Below, one piece after another: positions 23,510 through 34,702 of a stretch of DNA of 64,000 nucleotides (its first letter is position 1; every line of letters begins with the position of its first letter). A model generated the notes under the pieces. That model saw nothing but the letters and a program-made list of their open reading frames with translations, was not told the origin of the DNA and did not search any database. Location: NCBI RefSeq assembly GCF_025612915.1, contig NC_069116.1:42067090-42131089 (forward strand), in the 5' to 3' direction. The translations under genes and the position numbers were made by a program. The DNA is from Magallana angulata. Taxonomy: Eukaryota; Mollusca; Bivalvia; Ostreida; Ostreidae.

Positions 23510-23574
<65 letters not shown>
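23510..23574. repeat. (GA)n microsatellite
   Basis: About 65 bp of GA dinucleotides at the outer end of the right duplication arm, matching the CT tract at 2487-2557 in inverted orientation. Confidence 0.95.
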
Positions 23575-23578
<4 letters not shown>

Positions 23579-24156
23579 TTTAATTTATTTTCTAGAGACA
23601 GACATTCCTGAAGGTATGGTTTTTAGAAGGAAACAAAGCAGAAACAAATTATTCGGTACAAGGTGCGTATAGAGTGAAAAAGAAACTAGTTTCTATATTC
23701 TTGTAAATCAATGACCAATGTAAACTTTATAGGTAAAGGGAAAAAATATTTCAAAAATACATGCTGGAAAAACGTGCAATTTAATAGGCAAATGCATTCA
23801 GGGGTTTATAACAAAAATGCATCTTGATCAATTCTACATGAAAAACAAAAGTTGAGCATGACAAAACTGCACCGACAGTGTTCACGCTGTATATGAAGTC
23901 CTCCAACTAATTTGATAAGGTGATCCATTTGAATTCAGCTGAACGGATGTCATTCTTTTTTACGTAAATTAAAAATGATATAATCTGCCGCTAAAACACG
24001 TTTATTTCAAGGTTTCATGTAACATGAGTTTGAATTCTCAATTAATAAGCTTCTGTCTGATAAGACAAATAAATTTATTCAAAATACTAAATGGAACGGA
24101 AGTACTGAGTGCATGAAAATACAGGGGGGCGAATCCGTCTGTATACCTATTGTATA
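23575..24156. other. Intergenic upstream of VPS35
   Basis: Unique AT-rich sequence with no ORF worth calling. It probably includes the distal promoter region of the VPS35 gene that starts at 24275. Confidence 0.4.
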
Positions 24157-24168
24157 GGTCACATGACC
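24157..24168. promoter_or_regulatory. MiT/TFE-like E-box upstream of VPS35
   Basis: GGTCACATGACC lies 107 bp upstream of the VPS35 start codon. Its core TCACATGA is the M-box/MiT-family motif and differs at one central base from the CLEAR consensus GTCACGTGAC bound by TFEB-type factors. Binding is inferred; the match is short. Confidence 0.35.
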
Positions 24169-24274
24169 AAAACATGGTGGGTGTCTGAAAAGGAAGGAAA
24201 GGAAAGCAAAAGCGTGGCAAACTCTCCTTTGGACCTTGTTTACGGCTTAACTTTAATTAAATAAAGTTCCAAAA

Positions 24275-27200
24275 ATGGTAAGGAAAGTATTGAAAATGAA
24301 ATCCATAGTGTTAACTAAGTAGAAGATTTTACCAAGCATTGTAAAAGATATCAATTAATCAATAAAATATGTATTTTCTTAGATCTGATTTAAAAACACG
24401 ACCTTCTTTATTTCTACTGCAGTATTAGTTTTTATGTTTGGCTTTGTGGAATTTATGTTAAAATTTCTTTTAAATTTTATACACCATTTGAATAGATGAA
24501 ATAATAAATGATACAAATACATGTACTGTATCTGTCATTGAGAAAGGGATTTTAAATGCGTTTAGTACATGCAACTTGCCATGATTTCATATATCCATAA
24601 AACAAGAGTGACGCACAAGTACCCCAGAGCACTTAAAATTTGCATTTGATGACCTAGGATTTATAGACCAAGCAAAAATTTACGCACTAAGTTGACCACT
24701 GCATCAGCATCCCTGGCAAAGAACTCTAAGTTGATTCATTCCTAAATGGTTATACCACAGGGGCTTGTCACGAAGTTTTTCATCCTTTTTTATCTACCAC
24801 CTCTATTATTGTATAGAGGTGGTGGATATAAAAGGTTGAAAAACTTTGTGATGAGCCCCTGTGGTTATACTGTCAGCTTAAAAGTTGATTCTTTCCTCAA
24901 TGGTTATACCACAGGGGCTCGTCTCGAAGTTTAATTTTCAATCTTTATATCTACCACCTCTATTATTGTATAGAGGTGGTAGATATAAAAGGTTGAAAAA
25001 CTTCATGACGAGCCCCTGTGGTTATACTCTCTGCTTTCCTACATGTATTATATTTTTTCTCTTTTAGCCTTCCACCCCTCAGTTATCCCCCCAGGAGGAG
25101 CAGGAGAAGTTGTTGGAGGAGGGAATCAGTATAGTCAAGAACCAGTCCTTCCAGATGAAGAGATGCCTGGTATGTGATACCTTGAAGAAAGAGACTTGGA
25201 ATATTGTCCAAGTCTTAGGTTTCTATGTACACCTGAAAAGGCTTTTGGGGGAAAAGTCATCTTGTCTTGATAAAAATCAGAAAATTTATGATAAATTTAA
25301 AGTTACTTCATGTGCATATCATTTCAACATGTGAATTGTTGTTTTGTTTTTTTTTGGGGGGGGGGGGGGGTTGAACTGTATTATTATGTTATACAGGTTT
25401 CGACACTAACTTTTTTTTGCATTAGTCCAGCCGGACTAGTGCCTGTTTATTTTAACTAGTCCACAGGCAATTTTATGTGCCCGTCAAAAATAAATTAAAA
25501 TGCATTACCGTATTTGCGTTATATATAGTACGGATTTTTTAAATAGAATTTGTAAGAAAGGGGTGCATAATATACACTATAATGTTTTTCTTACAGGTGT
25601 TGCACTTGTTTAGTTGTATTGTGCTATGCAGTACATAGCAATGAGCTGCGTATTCACTATCTCCGTGTACTTGGTGTATGCCGCCATTACAGATCGATGT
25701 TATAAAAAGATCTATGCAAATTAGATCCAGGCTATGAGCTACCTTGTTCTTTTCATTATCTAAGTTCTAAAATAATAAGCAATTTATCACAAATTATTTA
25801 AAGTAAAACAATTCATTTAAATTAAACGACTCACAGGAGATTCGTTTCACCTTTATTTTTTTTAAAACACATAAGCCTCCCTAACGAAGCTGGTGTTATG
25901 AACATGTGCGCTTGTCACCTATTTTCTCGGGACATCCCCTTACGGCAAAGAAATAATCAAGTCACTGTCACCCATAACATCCTGCATACCTCTGTTGTTT
26001 TTGCTCGGTAACTCTATAATCACTGCTATGTATCGTATGCTAGATAATAAATATATAGTCAGGGTTTTCCATTAAAATGTCAACAATCACACATCGTTAA
26101 TTTACACATTTTTTAAGCAAAACTTTTTATTAGTCCGACTGGACTGATTAGACAGATATTTTGTTAGTCCGCATGAAAATCTATTAGTCTGTGACTAACG
26201 GACTAAGGTTAGTGTCGAACCCTGATATTATACATTGTGAAAGTCTGTTTACAATCTTTTGTGCAGGACAAAGGAAAACTAATGGATGGTTTAAAGCATG
26301 CATCAACAATGCTAGGAGAACTGAGAACATCACTCCTGTCCCCAAAGAGCTACTATGAATTGTGTATCCTTATATTGATTTATTTCTGGAATTTTATTGA
26401 ATTATTATATGTATTGAATTATCAAGGTATCATTAGACAATTTCTGAAGTTCACTGTATTTTGCTACACTCATTCATGCTAGATGATTTACAGAAACTAT
26501 AAAATAATTCTAATTTCTTTCAAGAAAAAACAAGATATGAGCAGATTTTCACTCTTGCCAAAGGAAGATGATCTTTACTTACTGATAGATTGCATAAAAA
26601 CATGTTTTCATTCTTTGCTTTTTGTACATGCTGTCAGCTTTACTTTAGGAATGGAAACTATGATATCACACTTTATTCAGTTGGTTCTTCTATGTACATT
26701 ATGTGCTTTGGCATTCTTTAACTCTGACAAGATATGGCTATTTCTGATGAATTGAGGCATTTGGAACTGTACCTCTGTGATGAATTTCAAAAAGGAAGGA
26801 AAGTTGCTGACCTCTATGAACTTGTTCAGTATGCAGGAAACATAGTTCCCAGGCTGTGAGTATAAACAATGCCATTGATTCATATTGTTGCATGTGCAAC
26901 ATTTTTGTGCTCTATTTTATCATGATTTTTAAATTAAAACTTTCTTACACTGGACTTACAAATATGAGTCTGGGTTTTTTCCCCTTTTAAATCTTGTATT
27001 AATCATACATGAATGATACATGAACTTGTATGTACCTATTCCACTAATAATTTCAACCTTTGCAGTTCAGTTTCATTTAACTTATTGACTATCCTAAAAA
27101 TCCTATGTTAATACAGGAAGCACTCACTGTATTCATTGATGCCAATTTTTGATGTAGCATCTTTTTAAGCATACTTTGAATTATGTCCTATTAGAAATAA

Positions 27201-30200
27201 GGATATACCAATTTATCAACGTTTGGGCTTATATGATAATTATACCTGTGTTTATCTTGTTAGTTACCTGTTAATTACTGTGGGAGTTGTCTACATCAAA
27301 TCAAACGAACTCTCACGGAAAGACATCCTGAAAGACTTGGTGGAGATGTGTCGAGGAGTGCAGCACCCCTTAAGGGGCCTCTTTCTGAGGAATTACCTAC
27401 TGACCTGTACAAAGAATGTTCTGCCCGACACTGAGGAGGAGCTAGCCACGTAAGTGTGTTAGAATGGGGGGGGGGGGGTGTTCCAAGAACTTGTTTACTC
27501 ATTATCAGAAAGATGGTGTCATTAATATTTGATGGTCCAAATTTTTTGGATTTTATTCAGTGTTCATAAAAGTGATTTCATGAAGTTACAATTTACATAC
27601 ACATGAACCTGTTAATAACTGGCAATCCAATGAAATTGACCCTGACAAAGTTTAATGATTTCTGTAGTACATATTATTTACAAGTACATGTACTCTGAAA
27701 TAAGGAAAGGTCTTTAAGATAAATTAAGATGTATGTTTTATACCATAAAAACATGCTAAAAATTATCTTAAGGTTATACATCTACCCCTTTTATCAATTA
27801 TTTTTTGTTGGAATTTTTGAGGATATTTAAAAATAAAGTGGAGTAGATGAGAAAATATACTGTTGTATTGTAGAAACGACTACGAGTATGGAACAGTAAT
27901 GGATTCCATTGACTTTATCTTGCTGAACTTCTCCGAGATGAACAAACTCTGGGTCAGAATGCAGCATCAAGGTCACACTCGAGATCGTAATAAGCGAGAG
28001 CAGGAGAGACGGGAACTCAGGATCTTGGTCGGAACTAATCTTGTTCGGCTTAGTCAGCTGGAATGTATTGACATGGAAAAGTACAAAAAGGTCAGGCATC
28101 CATATAATGTTCATGTTATGTTTTATGTCTTGAAATCTTGTGAATGTTGTCTGATAGGAGGAAATTTAATTTGAAAATTATTGTTGAAGTTACTCTGATA
28201 CATCATTTAAAAATTTCACTGCACATTAATGTTCATTTAATAGATACCCTGGTAGATATTTTGAAGCCCAAGAAGAATCATTGACCATTAATTATCAAAA
28301 AAAAAAACCCACTTACACAGGAAGATGAAAAAGGAATTAGTGCATCTTCACAATGCTATACATGCTATACTTTTTAATCTCCCCCTTACAAAGACTATTT
28401 ATGTTGAATCAGATATGTCTATTAAATGAAGATCTGTTTAACTGTTTCAAGACCGCCTTCAAATCTGCAGCTGCTCTCTTATTTTTATGACAGGTGGTTT
28501 TGCCGGCTGTGTTAGAACAAGTGGTTTCCTGTAGAGACCCCATAGCCCAGGAATACCTGATGGAGTGTATCATCCAGGTACTTTAACACTTCTATGAGAC
28601 AGATACCTTGAGGCTTAATTCTTTCTAAGAATGAAATCAAAATTACTTGAATGGTTATTTTTGTATTCATTAAACTGAAATTGTTTAGGATGAAATGAGG
28701 AGGTTCTTTTCTTTTCAAATGTCAGTTTGAGTTTATAGTTTGTGTCGATGCTATGGGTATAAGGTTTTATTTATTCTATTGCCCTTCTTCGTAGGTTTTC
28801 CCAGATGATTTTCATCTACAGACCCTGAATCCTTTCCTCAAAGCGTGTGCCGAACTTCATGAAAGTGTCAATGTGAAGAATATTATTATAGCTCTGGTGG
28901 ACAGGTACAAAGAAAGATTTTTGTTTTAGAATAAGTTGAACTTAACTAGAATGAAAATGACTCTTGTGAACTGTAAAGCTGTCATGGAATTTTAAGATGA
29001 TAATAAATCAGTTTTATGAAAATCAGTCCCATTTCTACACATATCTCTGTTTGACAGACTTGCACAGTTTGCACAGAATGAAGAAGGATCAGGGATTCCC
29101 CCAGAGATCCAGCTGTTTGATATTTTTTCAGACCAGATATCTCAAGTGATTCAGGTAAGTGGATTTTTTTTCTTCTGTAGAATCCTGTTTTTCCAAAGCG
29201 TTCTTGGACAACTTTCATGCATTGTACATGTGCTTGTACATGTACTGCAATCATTGAAGTTTTTACTTGAAATTTACACTTAAGACACTAGGAGACAGTT
29301 TGGTGTAAATTATTGCATGCTTAACCAACAAATCATTTCTTGTAAAAATTTGATTTTGTTGAAATAATACCAATGTGTTGCATATCCTTTTATCTACCAG
29401 CCCTTAACAATCTGTCCCTTACCCACCCCCCCCCCCCCCTTCTGAAAAATATCTTGTTTTATGCAATTTTCAATCCATGCATCATTTTTGTATGACACAG
29501 AATCGCCCAGACATGCCCCCAGAGGATATAGTGGCCCTGCAGGTGGCGCTGATAAATCTGGCGTTGAAATGTTACCCAGACAAAGTAGATTTTGTGGACA
29601 AAGTGTTGGAAACTACAGAGGACATCTTCAACAGGCTGAATCTGGACCAGTATGTATAGAATAATTTATAAAATCCTTATTTGAATCCAGTAGCAATTTA
29701 CAAGTTTTTAATTTTGTAGTAATAAACAGCATAATTGATGATCAAATAATCGAATGTGAATGTTTTCAAGAATGAGAAATCCTTGATGACACTGTATTTG
29801 GTTAACAAAAAATTGAAGAATGCATGTGACATCTTATTATCTACTTGTATAATGCTCATAAAATGAGACCAAACATCTCTGCATTAGATTTGATTAAAGA
29901 TATAGAAATAATGGTTGTAGCTGTACACAATGTGTTTTCCTTTCACCAGCAATGTTTGATAGGTAGTGAAGTTTTACTGTAGAAAAAACCCAAACCAATG
30001 CAATGAAGTTTTAACATGTTGATTCGATTTGTGTAGCTCTTCTTGCAGCCTGGAATACGGCAGTCCCGTGTCGAAGGAGCTGATGCGGCTGATGAAGATT
30101 CCGGTTGACTCGTACAACAACATTCTTACCGTGCTGGAGCTGTCACACTTTGGTCCCATCTTTGACTACTTTGACTACCAGAGCAGAAAACTCATGTGTT

Positions 30201-33099
30201 CCTATCTCATCAACAATGTGTTGGAAAACGATACCCGTATACCAACTCAAGATCAGGTACATGGGAAAGTTTTGATAATTATCAATTTTGCTAAAATTTT
30301 CTAGTTTTTATAGTGTCTTTATTTTCTATATACATACTGGTAAATTACCCATAGGCCTAAATAAGGAAAGCATTCTTGTTCTGAAAAAAAAAACATTCTG
30401 TACCTACCACTTTAAATCTTCAAACATAAGCTACTATACATACATCTGTATGTGTAAATAATCAGAAAAAAAAGCATTGAATGAGTTTGACTGAAGCATG
30501 CATGTAGGCATTGAATGTGATCACTTGACAAAGTCAGTTCATTTTCTTATTCTGTACTTCTTGTATTATACCTGTGCACATATCATTGAAGGTGGATAAC
30601 ATTTTGAACATCGTGAACGTCCTTGTACAAGACCAAAGTGACCAGCCAGCAGAACCCGATGACCCGGAGGACTTCGCTGAGGAGCAGGTGCTCATGGGAA
30701 GGTTTATCCACCTACTCCAAGCGGAGGATCCAAACCAACAATATCTGGTAAGAGTTGATTTGGTTTGCTATGCTGCCCAGTATGCACGAGTAGGCATGTG
30801 TATTGATAGTATAAATGATACATGTGTTGATTGGTTTATTGTAATGTAGTGGTTGGATAATGCAAATATAACAGTGACTCTTGGTTCAAGTCATGGGTTC
30901 ATTGTTTGAATTTTTGCCTCATAAGAACAGGTTGTAAAGTTTTAAAGAGTATTAAAATGCAAGAAATTTTATTTTTGATTGTTTTGTTTTAAATGACTAT
31001 GAAAAAGTTAATTTTTTCGAACATTATTTACTTTTTGTAGATATTGAATACAGCCAGAAAACATTTTGGGGGTGGTGGAGACAAAAGAATTAAGTTCACG
31101 CTTCCCCCTATTGTGTTTGCTGCATACAGACTAGCAATGAGATACAAAGAAGCCAAAGAAGAGGTGATTCAAAACATAATGCTCTTCAATAAATACCATT
31201 AGTAAGAAAAAATTAACAAGTTACACAGAAATACTTGTATCCTTAATTTTTAATTTACCTTTTTCATAGGATGAAAACTGGGAGAAGAAATGCCAGAAGA
31301 TATTCCAGTTCTGCCATCAGACGGTAGGAGCTTTGATCAAGGCCGACATGGCAGAGATGCCACTTCGACTTTTCCTGCAGGGAGCATTGACAGCTGGAGA
31401 AATCGAATTTGAAAACCATGAAACTGTAGCCTACGAATTCATGTCACAGGTATTTATCATTAATTAAAAATTACACTTGTGAGGAAACTCCTATTTTAAA
31501 AAATACATTTCAATTTACTATTGGAGCTTCAGAAGGAAAGCTTTTAATGCGGTGCGATAAAATAATTGCATTATTTTTTCTAAGGAATGCAAGTGTTAAT
31601 GAGTGTTGCTTTTGAAAATATCAGTAACTAATTTTGTTAAAAAAAATTAAAGAGTAAAACTTGCCTTGCAGGCATTTTCACTCTACGAAGATGAGATCAG
31701 TGATAGCAAAGCCCAGCTTGCAGCCATTACGCTTATTATCGGCACGCTTGAACAAATGAGTTGCTTTGGAGATGAGAACCACGAACCTCTTCGAACTCAG
31801 TGTGCCCTGGCTGCCTCCAAACTCCTCAAGAAACCAGACCAATGTCGAGGAGTCTGCACATGCTCACATCTCTTCTGGTCAGGAAGGTCCGCATCACAGG
31901 AAGGGGAGGTAAGTCATCAAAGATTTTTTATTTTTGTAAAATAACTCAGAGATGTTATAAATTGTTTTTAAAATTTATGTGCAAGTATTAGAATTTTTAC
32001 ATCTCCAATTATTACAATTTTTTAATTCACTTTTTTAATATACATAATTTACAAAGTTTACAATTGATATTTATAGCAAGGTTTTTAAAAAAAAACTTTA
32101 ACTGCATTTCTTTTGTCACACAAAGCTCCAGGATAGTAAACGAGTGTCCGACTGCTTGAAGAAGGGAGTGAAGATAGCTAACCAGTGTATGGACAGTTCA
32201 GTACAAGTGCAGTTATTTGTGGAACTTCTCAATCACTATATATACTACTATGAGAAAGGCAACGATCAGGTACTCATCAGTATGCTTAGTATTTACTACT
32301 CTGCACTCCCATCATTCCCTTTTCATATTGAATTAAGATACTTGAAACAACTACAAGGAGAAATCCGTACAGAATTTTTTACTCGTGTTACAGGCACCTG
32401 ATGTTAAAAATATTTGTTCTTTAAAAGATTTTTCCCTGTACTATAGTACTGATAATAACATACATGTATTATAGTACAGAGAATAATCTTCTTATAAAAA
32501 GAAATATTTTTAACGTTAGGCGCCTGTGAATAATGTGCACGTATATGCTTCTGTACTTTTACCTCTTACTGTCATTTTAAATATAGTCAAACTTCGTTAT
32601 CTCGAACTAGATGGGACAGTTTAAAAGTTTGAGATATTCAAGTATTTGAGATATCGAGAGTAAAATACTTTAAAAAGTGGTTGGGACTAACAAATCACTT
32701 TGACATATCCGTTGTATTCGAAATATCAGTTTTCGAGATATCAAAGTTCAACTGTATTGTTTAACCAAAGGTCAAATAAACAATCTGTTATATAAAGTAT
32801 GTAATGAACTGTATGGGATTTACATGTATTGTAGAACATGAAGTGCTTAAAGATTGATTTAGATGCAGGTGAACAGAATACTAGATATTATTCATTACAA
32901 ACAATTTTTTGTGTCACAGGTTACGATTCAAGTCCTCAACCAACTGATAGCTAAAATAAAAGAGACTTTGCCTAACTTGGAAGCAAATGAAGAAACTGAA
33001 CAGATCAACAAGCATTTTCAGAATACTGTCGAACATTTAAAACTACGAAGAGACGGTAGTGAAACTGAGGGACCTTCGTATGAGGAACTTGTGCTTTAA
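24275..33099 (+). CDS. VPS35: VPS35 retromer core subunit
   Basis: Seventeen coding exons: 24275-24277 (ATG only), 25068-25169, 26267-26363, 26732-26855, 27264-27449, 27874-28090, 28494-28577, 28795-28904, 29058-29154, 29501-29649, 30037-30256, 30592-30747, 31041-31163, 31270-31449, 31672-31908, 32126-32269, 32920-33099. They sum to 803 codons including the stop (802 aa; human 796). The product is the alpha-solenoid backbone of retromer, which with VPS26 and VPS29 recycles cargo from endosomes to the Golgi and plasma membrane. The N-terminus [19 protein letters not shown] and the [13 protein letters not shown] motif (about residues 106-118, VPS26-binding region) match human VPS35. The segment [10 protein letters not shown] in exon 15 is unchanged; by alignment its second Asp after Ile (residue 627) corresponds to human Asp620, the Parkinson-associated position. 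The C-terminus is [10 protein letters not shown]. The start was chosen because ATG sits directly before a GTAAGG donor and joins in frame to PSTPQ. Introns carry several transposon relics. Confidence 0.96.
24728..25035. repeat. Tandemly duplicated hairpin element
   Basis: Two 154-bp direct copies in VPS35 intron 1 (24728-24881 and 24882-25035). Each contains a palindrome of about 120 bp whose arms carry ACCACAGGGGCT, ACGAAG and TCTACCACCTCTA and their complements around a short TTATTGTA loop. The second copy ends 32 bp before exon 2. Confidence 0.85.
25394..26224. mobile_element. hAT-like non-autonomous element
   Basis: The ends CAGGTTTCGACACTAAC and GTTAGTGTCGAACCCTG form terminal inverted repeats of the CAGGG...CCCTG type. 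They are flanked by 8-bp direct repeats ATGTTATA (25386-25393) and ATATTATA (26225-26232) that match at 7 of 8 positions; an 8-bp duplication is typical of hAT elements. Subterminal words TAGTCC and GGACTA are repeated. There is no transposase ORF. It lies in VPS35 intron 2, on the side next to exon 3. Confidence 0.75.
32391..32526. mobile_element. Short TIR MITE in VPS35 intron 16
   Basis: The ends CAGGCACCTGATGTTAAAAA and TTTTTAACGTTAGGCGCCTG are inverted repeats with mismatches. The left end also supplies the stop of a spurious exon 16 read-through ORF. No clear target duplication. A related end (AAATATTTTCAACGTCGGCC) lies at about 35750. Confidence 0.6.
32584..32754. mobile_element. Pogo/Tc1-like MITE
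   Basis: The ends TAGTCAAACTTCGTTATCTC and GAGATATCAAAGTTCAACTG are inverted repeats, each flanked by TA. The sequence resembles pogo/Tigger-type ends (CAGTTGAAC...CTCGAA). There is no coding capacity. It lies in VPS35 intron 16, 58 bp from the preceding MITE. Confidence 0.65.
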
Positions 33100-34320
33100 C
33101 TTCAGTGTCGGCTGCATTCTGCTTTTTTTTTTTCATTCTTACTAATATAATTCATAAAAAGGGACGTTTATAAACTAACACTTCAGTGAAGAAGTAGAAA
33201 ACAGTATTTGCAATTGTTATGTTGTCTGTTGACGATCTGTTTGCATTTCTGGTGTTGTAGAGTAGAATTTTATCTCCACCTGTTAAAAGAATAGTTATTT
33301 TGAAGCAAAAGATCCAAAGCCTGTACGGAATATCTGACAGCATGTATTGGAGAACTTAACTTATTTAGGATATCTGAGCAGATTTTTAACAGGCTTAGTT
33401 TTAGGATCTTCATCAGTGATGTATCTAATTTGAAATGTTCTACGAGTACATATCTACTTGTACGTGCAAACCTTTTTCTCAGATTTTATCTATTTACAAA
33501 GCATATAAAACTTTAAAAGAGCTTAATATTAATGTAATAAGATATATTGTACATATATATAGATTATAAAGGTTATTAATGTGTGCATAATGTTCGTGTT
33601 ATCACCTGTTGTAAACCATGATGTTGTCCTGTACCGTTTATAATGTATTAAAAATATGTTGTTTATAAAATAATATGTGTCTAAGATATTAAATAATGCA
33701 ATTAAATGTTTTCAAACAACTATTGTAGACTTGTCAACATTTAACATCTGTTTCTCAGAAAGGTCCAATAGCTTTATTTATATGGAAAATTTTCAGTTTA
33801 CAGGTGTTAAAATAAAAAAATTAAGATTTTTTTAAATTTATTAATTTTAAATACATTTTAAAGGTACTCATATGCAATGAGTAAATAAAATACATTCTTG
33901 TTTCAACTATATGGGTTCAAATTTAATAGGCCAATGGTTAACAACAAGAATTTAGAATATGAACTAAAATATATGGTTGAACTTCATTGTCTCCAACCCC
34001 ACTGTGTGTAAATAGGGCCATGATCTCAGTTCAGATACAAAATGGACCTAGCATATCATTGTTTTCCAAAACTCCTCTAAATCAATTCAATGATAAATTC
34101 TCCATCTATTCTAAAAACACTCACTGTAAAACGTATTCAGGCAAGACTACATGCCTTTCATATGTATCATTTCACTACTGGTTTACCTTTTGCCAATATC
34201 AATATAAAAAGTCTGAAAGTTTTGTCATGATCACAAGAAACAAACTGTCAATTGACTGCATGCCACAGTCTATAAAACAAAATTAGAGAACAAGAATACA
34301 ATATATACAAGTATGTACAT
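33100..34320. other. VPS35 3' flank / SYS1 3' flank
   Basis: This is the 3' untranslated and intergenic interval between two convergent genes. AATAAA on the plus strand at 33884-33889 is one candidate VPS35 polyadenylation signal; nearer ATTAAA-type words also occur. ORFs at 33152-33343 (-) and 33987-34286 (+) have no family signal. Confidence 0.5.
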
Positions 34321-34326
34321 TTTATT
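34321..34326 (-). promoter_or_regulatory. Candidate SYS1 polyadenylation signal
   Basis: TTTATT on the plus strand is AATAAA on the minus strand, about 380 bp downstream of the SYS1 stop codon. Confidence 0.4.
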
Positions 34327-34702
34327 AAGAGATACAAGTATTTTTAAAATATATGACATTTTGGTACAAAAAACACAGACAGGGAGTGTTTGATGTTAAG
34401 TTCTTTAAAAAGATGTACAAAGTGCAGTTAATTCTATCATCATACAATTTTCTTTAAATTTTTGTACATATTGAGATATGTACTGGTACATGTACAGTAT
34501 GAACATGATAATAACAACATGGACATTTATAAAGGATGTGAATGTGGTCCATTGCTCTGCAATTGAACAAAAGATGAATTTGTTCTAATGGTGCGATTTG
34601 AAAGCCAGTCATTTGATTTAAACACAAAGTAAAAGGTAATCCAAGACTCTAGATTCTTCAGAGAAAATTTTTTAAAGTCTGTCTTCTGTGGGCTATTGCT
34701 TT

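Larger units (their letters stand above)
20193..23574. repeat. Right arm of inverted duplication
   Basis: Reverse-complement counterpart of about 2487-5800. It starts with AAATTAATTTTTCC next to the GA tract at 20110-20177 and ends in the GA tract at 23510-23574. A poly-G/poly-C repeat with its AACTTTGCAAA-type core is at 23090-23230. Between 23240 and 23510 the arm contains the CACCGGTTTACGATCACC and CAGCCGATATA landmarks twice (near 23030-23085 and 23420-23470), so the outer end of this arm has an extra local inversion-duplication compared with the left arm. Confidence 0.8.
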
